From Leucaena leucocephala (Eukaryota > Streptophyta > Magnoliopsida > Fabales > Fabaceae): a stretch of DNA of 64,000 nucleotides. How positions within the stretch are numbered: the stretch's first letter is position 1; each line of letters opens with the position of its first letter. The stretch spans positions 10,765,001-10,829,000 of the forward strand of contig CM073535.1 in NCBI GenBank assembly GCA_037074615.1. The letters are read 5' to 3'. Below the pieces are notes generated by a model. The model was not told where the DNA came from and did not search any database. It saw only the letters and a list, made by a program, of their open reading frames with translations. Shown here piece by piece: positions 48,301-54,300 of the stretch. The translations under genes were made by a program, and so were the position numbers.

Positions 48301-51300
48301 CTTCTATATTTCGCTAACCAATTCACAATTTCTGGATTTTCCAGGATAGGTTCTTATTGGGTCCACATCAAGGAAGCTTATAACATTTATTGTATACAAG
48401 ACATTTTAAGACAACTGCCCAAAGAAAGAAGTGAAAACTAACGGCAACTTGAAGCTTGACAATGTAGCTCAATGCAGAAAATACCAATATTCACCTGAAT
48501 CTTATTACTACTATTGTCCATTGTCATGCAATAATTCGTGACTAGACAAAACCAACAATTTCATATTAGCTTTTCCAAATAATGACTGCATTATAGCACA
48601 TAGTTACAAACCATAAACTAGAATTTCCTAGCTTAAACTGAACAAATCCGAAGGAACTTTAAGCCTTTAGAGTGCAAGAGCCCATCAATTTGTAGGACCC
48701 TTGTATAGAATCAAGCATTCCATTGGTTCTAAATAGAACTACCAATCATTCAATCAATATTCCCCAAAGACCTCAATTACCAAATGGGAACAATTCTTCC
48801 ACACATAGCATTGAGAAACAGAGAAGTGCCAGGGACCAGACTACCTTTCTTTAACATCAATACTCACTCTAATGACTTAAACAACATCACTAAAACTAAA
48901 GGAGCTTTAAATTCCAGCTATTGCCCCTTCTACATGCAACTCATTCCACCAAAAAAGAGCTTTTCTTGATCGTCATACGTACTTTTATTGTCAAAAGCAT
49001 ACCAAACTTCAGATTCAATTCCATTTATCATGGTTAAAAATTAAAACATTCACAATTTCATATTTCATGTCAAACTAAATTACCATTGTTGAACGGCATT
49101 CTTCAGGAATGATGCCCGAGACACAATTCTAAGTAAGAGCACAATAGGAAAGGAATAATTCTTCTGTATTCTGTATTGCTTACAGTGAGGTACATATATA
49201 CACATATTCACATAATGGGATCCCGCTTATTATGGGATTTAATGTCCCAAAAAACAGGCAAGTATTCTGGTAATAACTCATCACATAATCAGCTAGTTAA
49301 TTACCTATAATCTCTCTCATTTAATCTCATATAATTTTCTCATTTAATCCCATGATTTCCTACACTTCCCCTCAAGTTGGAGTATAGATGTTTATCATAT
49401 CCAACTTGCCAATTAGGTAGTCAAACTTGTCCCATGTCAACCCCTTTGTAAGTATATCCGCAATTTGTTCTTTTGAAGAAATATGCTGAAGATCAATTAT
49501 CCTCTCATCAATCTTTTCTCGTATGAAGTGTCTGTCTATTTTCACATGTTTTGTTCTGTCATGCTGGACTGGATTGTGACATACTGATTGCTGCCATATT
49601 ATCAGAGTATAGTTTAATAGGCAATTCTATAGGCATTCTTAATTCTTCCAAAACTCGCTTTATCCACAAACTTTCACAAAGTCCAAGAGCGATGGCTCTG
49701 AGCTCAGCTTCAGCACTACTTCTGGCCACCACACTCTGTTTTTTACTTCGCCATGTAACCAAGTTCCCCCATACATAGGTGACATAACCTGAGTTGGATC
49801 TTCTATCATCCCGATCTCCAGCCCAATCAGCATCGGTTAAGATCTCCACATCTCTTTTGTTAGATTTCTTAAATAAGAGACCTAGCCCGGGGGAACCCTT
49901 CAGATATCGAAGACTCCTGTAGACTTTATTCAGGTGCTTTTGTTTAGGATTGTGAGAGTGCTGACTCACTACACCAACAGCATAAGCAATATCTGGTCTA
50001 GTGTGCGACAGATAAATTAACTTCCCAACCATTTGTTGATATCTTCCCATATCAACATCCTTCCCCATGTCTTCCTCTTTCCTTGAGTTTGTCTGTCCTT
50101 ATAGGGGTATCACTTGGTCTACATCCCAGCATGCCCGTATCTTCTAAGAGGTCTAGTATGTACTTTTTCTGTGAGATACTAATGCCCCTCGTAGATCTTG
50201 CAACTTCCATACCCAGAAAGTACTTCATTTCTCCGAGATCTTTAACCTGGAATTCTTCATTCAAAGCTCCTTTTATTCTATTTATCTCTGTTGGATCGTT
50301 GCCTGTGAGAACGATGTCATCCACATAAACTGCCAAGATCACCTTCTTCCCTTCTCGATGCCTGAAAAATAGGGTGTGATCACTTTGACCTTGCATGTAC
50401 CCTTGACCTTTGAGCACCTTGATAAACCTCTCAAACCATGCTCGAGAAGATTGTTTTAGTCCATACAATGATTTTCTCAGTTTGCATACTTGATTGGACT
50501 TGCTTCCGGGGAACCCTAGAGGCATCTTCATGTACACTTCTTCTTTGAGTTCACCATTCAAGAATGCATTCTTGACATCCATCTGATATAGTGACCAATC
50601 TAGATTTGCTGCAAGGGAGAACAGGATTCTGATCGTGCTTAGTTTGGCAACTGGGGCAAATGTCTCTATGTAGTCCATTCCGTATACTTGAGTGTAACCC
50701 TTTGCCACCAATCTGGCTTTGTATTTGTCAAGACTTCCATCAGCACGATACTTGAGAGTGAATACCCATTTACAGCCTACTGCTTTCTTGCCTTTGGGTA
50801 ATTCAACTATCTCCCATGTTTCGTTATCTTCCAGGGCCTTCATTTCTTCTGTCACTGCTTGTCTCCATTTAGAACTAGCAAGTGCTTTATTTATATTCTC
50901 TGCAATCTTAATCTGATCAAGGTGAGATACAAAAGCAAGGTGTTTGGATGATAGAGCCTGATAAGAGACAAACCTTTCTATAGGGTATCTCGTGCATGTT
51001 CTACGTTGCTTCCGTATTGCTATTGGGAGCTCAAGATCGTCAGTAGTATGCTCTTCTTCCTCAGGACCTGCTCTTGGTTCAGATTCTTGGGATGTGTCAG
51101 GAGTTTGGGATATATTACTTGTCCTATCAATGTTGCGACGGATATAGACTTGACCCCATCTCTTGGTATCTCCCCCTGAACTAGTGTCCTTTGTGGGCAT
51201 TTCATTTGTGGTTTCCTCAAGAACATCAATTTGATCCGGTTCATTGTGAGAGTACACGAATTCAGTATTGATCTGAGTAGGAGTCTGAAGTTTATTCCAA

Positions 51301-54300
51301 GTCTCCCCCGGAACTGAGGACGAAGAATAAAAAGGAGTGGATTCATGAAAAGTGACATCACAGCTGATATAGAGGCGTTTTGAGATAGGATCAAAGCATT
51401 TATACCCCTTCTGACTTCCAGCGGGCCCTAGATAAATGCACTTAACAGCTCTGGGATCGAGTTTGTGGGTGTGATGTAAGTGAACAAAGGTAGTACATCT
51501 AAATACTCGTAGAGGTAAGGTATTTTCCAAATAGGGTAGGTGAAAGTGACTATGAAGGACCTGGAGAGGTGTTTGGAAGGATAAGGGTTTGCAGGGCATT
51601 CGATTGATCAAAAAAGTGGTTGTTAGAATGGCATCATCCCAATAGTAAGTGGGAACAGTACTACTAAAGAGTAGGGCTCGAGCAGTCTCTAGGAGGTGCC
51701 TATTTTTGCGTTCAGCAATGCCATTTTCTTGAGGACTGTGAGGACACGAACTCTTATGGGTAATACCCTGTTGTTGGAGAAACATGGATAACGGGTGGTT
51801 AAAATATTCTGTACTATTGTCGGTGTGAATAGTTTGAATTTTGGTGTGAAATTGGGTGTGAACCATATGATAAAAGTTAATGAAGGTTTGACATACCTCA
51901 GATTTATCCCTTAAGAGGAAAACCAAGCTAACGCGGGTGTGGTCATCAATAAGGGTCATAAACCATTTAGAACGAGTACGATTTGGAATACGGGACGGGC
52001 CCCATACATCACTATGAATAACTGAGAAAGGGTTGGATGGGCGATAGGGGATACTTGGAAAAGACGTACGATGATGTTTAGCAAGTTCACATGTATCGCA
52101 ATGAAAAACAGACTCTTTATTACCATAGATGGAGGGAAACATCTTACACATATATTGAAAATTTGGATGCCCTAATCTTTTGTGCCATAAGTCCAATTCA
52201 CTAGTGCGAGGGAGAGATACTTTATTACAGGAATAAGATGTTAGTCTAGGAAAGTCATCCAAGTAATACAATCCATCAAACTCCTTAGCAACACCAATCG
52301 TCGTCCCCGTGAACAGATCCTGAAATACACAGTGAGTAGTAAAGAAATCAGCATGACATTTTTCCTTTTTGTTCAGTTGGCTTACGGACAATAAGTTGCA
52401 TTTGAGTTTAGGAACATGCAAGACATCAGCGATTTTAACCGCAAGATGGGAAGTGGCCGGAGTATAGGTTGAAAATAATGAAACATCATCCGTCATATGG
52501 TCTAAGGCACCGGAGTCTATTATCTAACAAGGCCCTGTACTTTTTCCTCTAATGGTAGTAAGGGCTTTAAAAAAGTTACCTTTTTGGAGTATACTGGCAA
52601 TGGGTTGTTTACGAGACTGATTTTCAAGGGCAATGAGGTGCTCCAGGATGTGGGTTAATGGATCTTGACTTGATGGACCGTGAGTTGGGCCTGCAGAGTT
52701 GGAGCCCATGTGAGAAGCCATCAGATTTTGAATTGGGCCTATAGAGTTTAGGCCCACCACACTTGTGCCCACGTGAGGAGTCATGAGGTTCTCTGGATTG
52801 GGCCTGCACCTCCTGGAATGCCATAGCCCACCTGTGGGCAGTGTCCATTGTTCAAAGAGTCAGCTTCTCCTGCGCCATGGTGAGTCTCTGCCAAGTGACC
52901 CCTAGATTTTCTCTGTCAGGGTTTTCAATCCGGCGGCTTACCATGGAGATCCCAGCACCGATCCTTCGTGTGGCCTTGCTTTCTGCAATGGTCGTAGGTG
53001 GGACATTCTTTCTTGGCGTCAGTCATCGTTCGCGTAGCAAGGGCCGACGACATCTCAGGTGCTCCAGCGATGGTGTCAGACGACATAACTTGACGGCGAC
53101 TTTCTTCATCGCGCAGACTCGCAAATGCTTCAGAGACCGTTGGGAGAGGAGTACGGCTGAGGAGTCGTCCTCGTGCATCATCATAGATGGGATTCAGGCC
53201 GACCAAGAATTCGAACAAGCGTTCTTCTTCCAAAGACCGTCGATATTCAGCGGCGTCTTCTGGGTTCTTCCATATTCGATGCTGGAGCATATCCAGTTCC
53301 TGCCACAATGAGTTTTTTTCAAGATAATAGGAGTTCAGGGGTAGGTGGCCCTGTTTGATGCTCCAGAGTCTAGTACGCAAGTCAAATAGTAAGGATGCAT
53401 TTGCTCTCTTCCCATAAGCCTCTTTCACGGCAACCCAGATTGCATTTGCAGAGGAAAGAAACATGAAATTCTTCCTCAGAGCAGGGAGCATTGAGTTTAG
53501 AAGCCAGGAAGCAACGAGGGAGTTATCAGATTTCCATCGACGACGAACACTGAGATCGTCGGAGGGTGATTGGTCAATGTGGAGCAGATCAAGCTTATCC
53601 CTTCCATCAAGTGCAAGAAACATCGATTGACTCCATTCTACGTAATTATCTCCTGTAAGACGATCTGGTACAATCAGGATTGTTGTTCCTTCAAGCCCAA
53701 TTACTCTAGGATTGTTGAATCGCAAACCTCCGGCTGTTTGGGAGGTGGCGGAAGACTCAGCGGCAGAAGATCCTTCTTCCGGCTCTGATACCATGTTGAA
53801 CAGCATTCTTCAAGAATGATGCCCGAGACACAATTCTAAGTAAGAGCACAATAGGAAAGGAATAATTCTTCTGTATTCTGTATTGCTTATAGTGAGGTAC
53901 ATATATACACATATTCACATAATGGGATCCCGCTTATTATGGGATTTAATGTCCCAAAAAACAGGCAAGTAATCTAGTAATAACTCATCACATAATCAGC
54001 TAGTTAATTGCCTATAATCTCTCTCATTTAATCTCATATAATTTTCTCATTTAATCCCATGATTTCCTACAACCATTCTAAAATTTTCCACAATAACAAA
54101 ATTTGAATTTTGACCAGGGCGCATATCAGAATATTTATCAACCAAGTATATTTCTATTTCCTGAAATTCAAGTTATTGACTGCAGTCAAACATTTAGAAT
54201 TCCAGAAAAATATATTGAATTACCCTGACAGTAAATAACATACTTAGAATTACAATCCCAATATATGCCCTATAGTACTGTATAATTGCCTTACCTTAAC

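Larger units (their letters stand above)
49087..54071 (-). mobile_element. Copia C, minus strand, nearly intact
   Basis: 4985 bp with two 278-bp LTRs and a perfect 5-bp duplication ACCAT (49082-49086 and 54072-54076), in intron 2 of the host gene and in its sense orientation. About six LTR-LTR differences were counted by eye, so it is the youngest full-length LTR element here. Gag is open. Pol is open over 814 codons. It is separated from gag by a stop (TGG to TAG) at the protease start, and from the RNase H by a frameshift near 50060. Same family as copia A. Confidence 0.95.
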
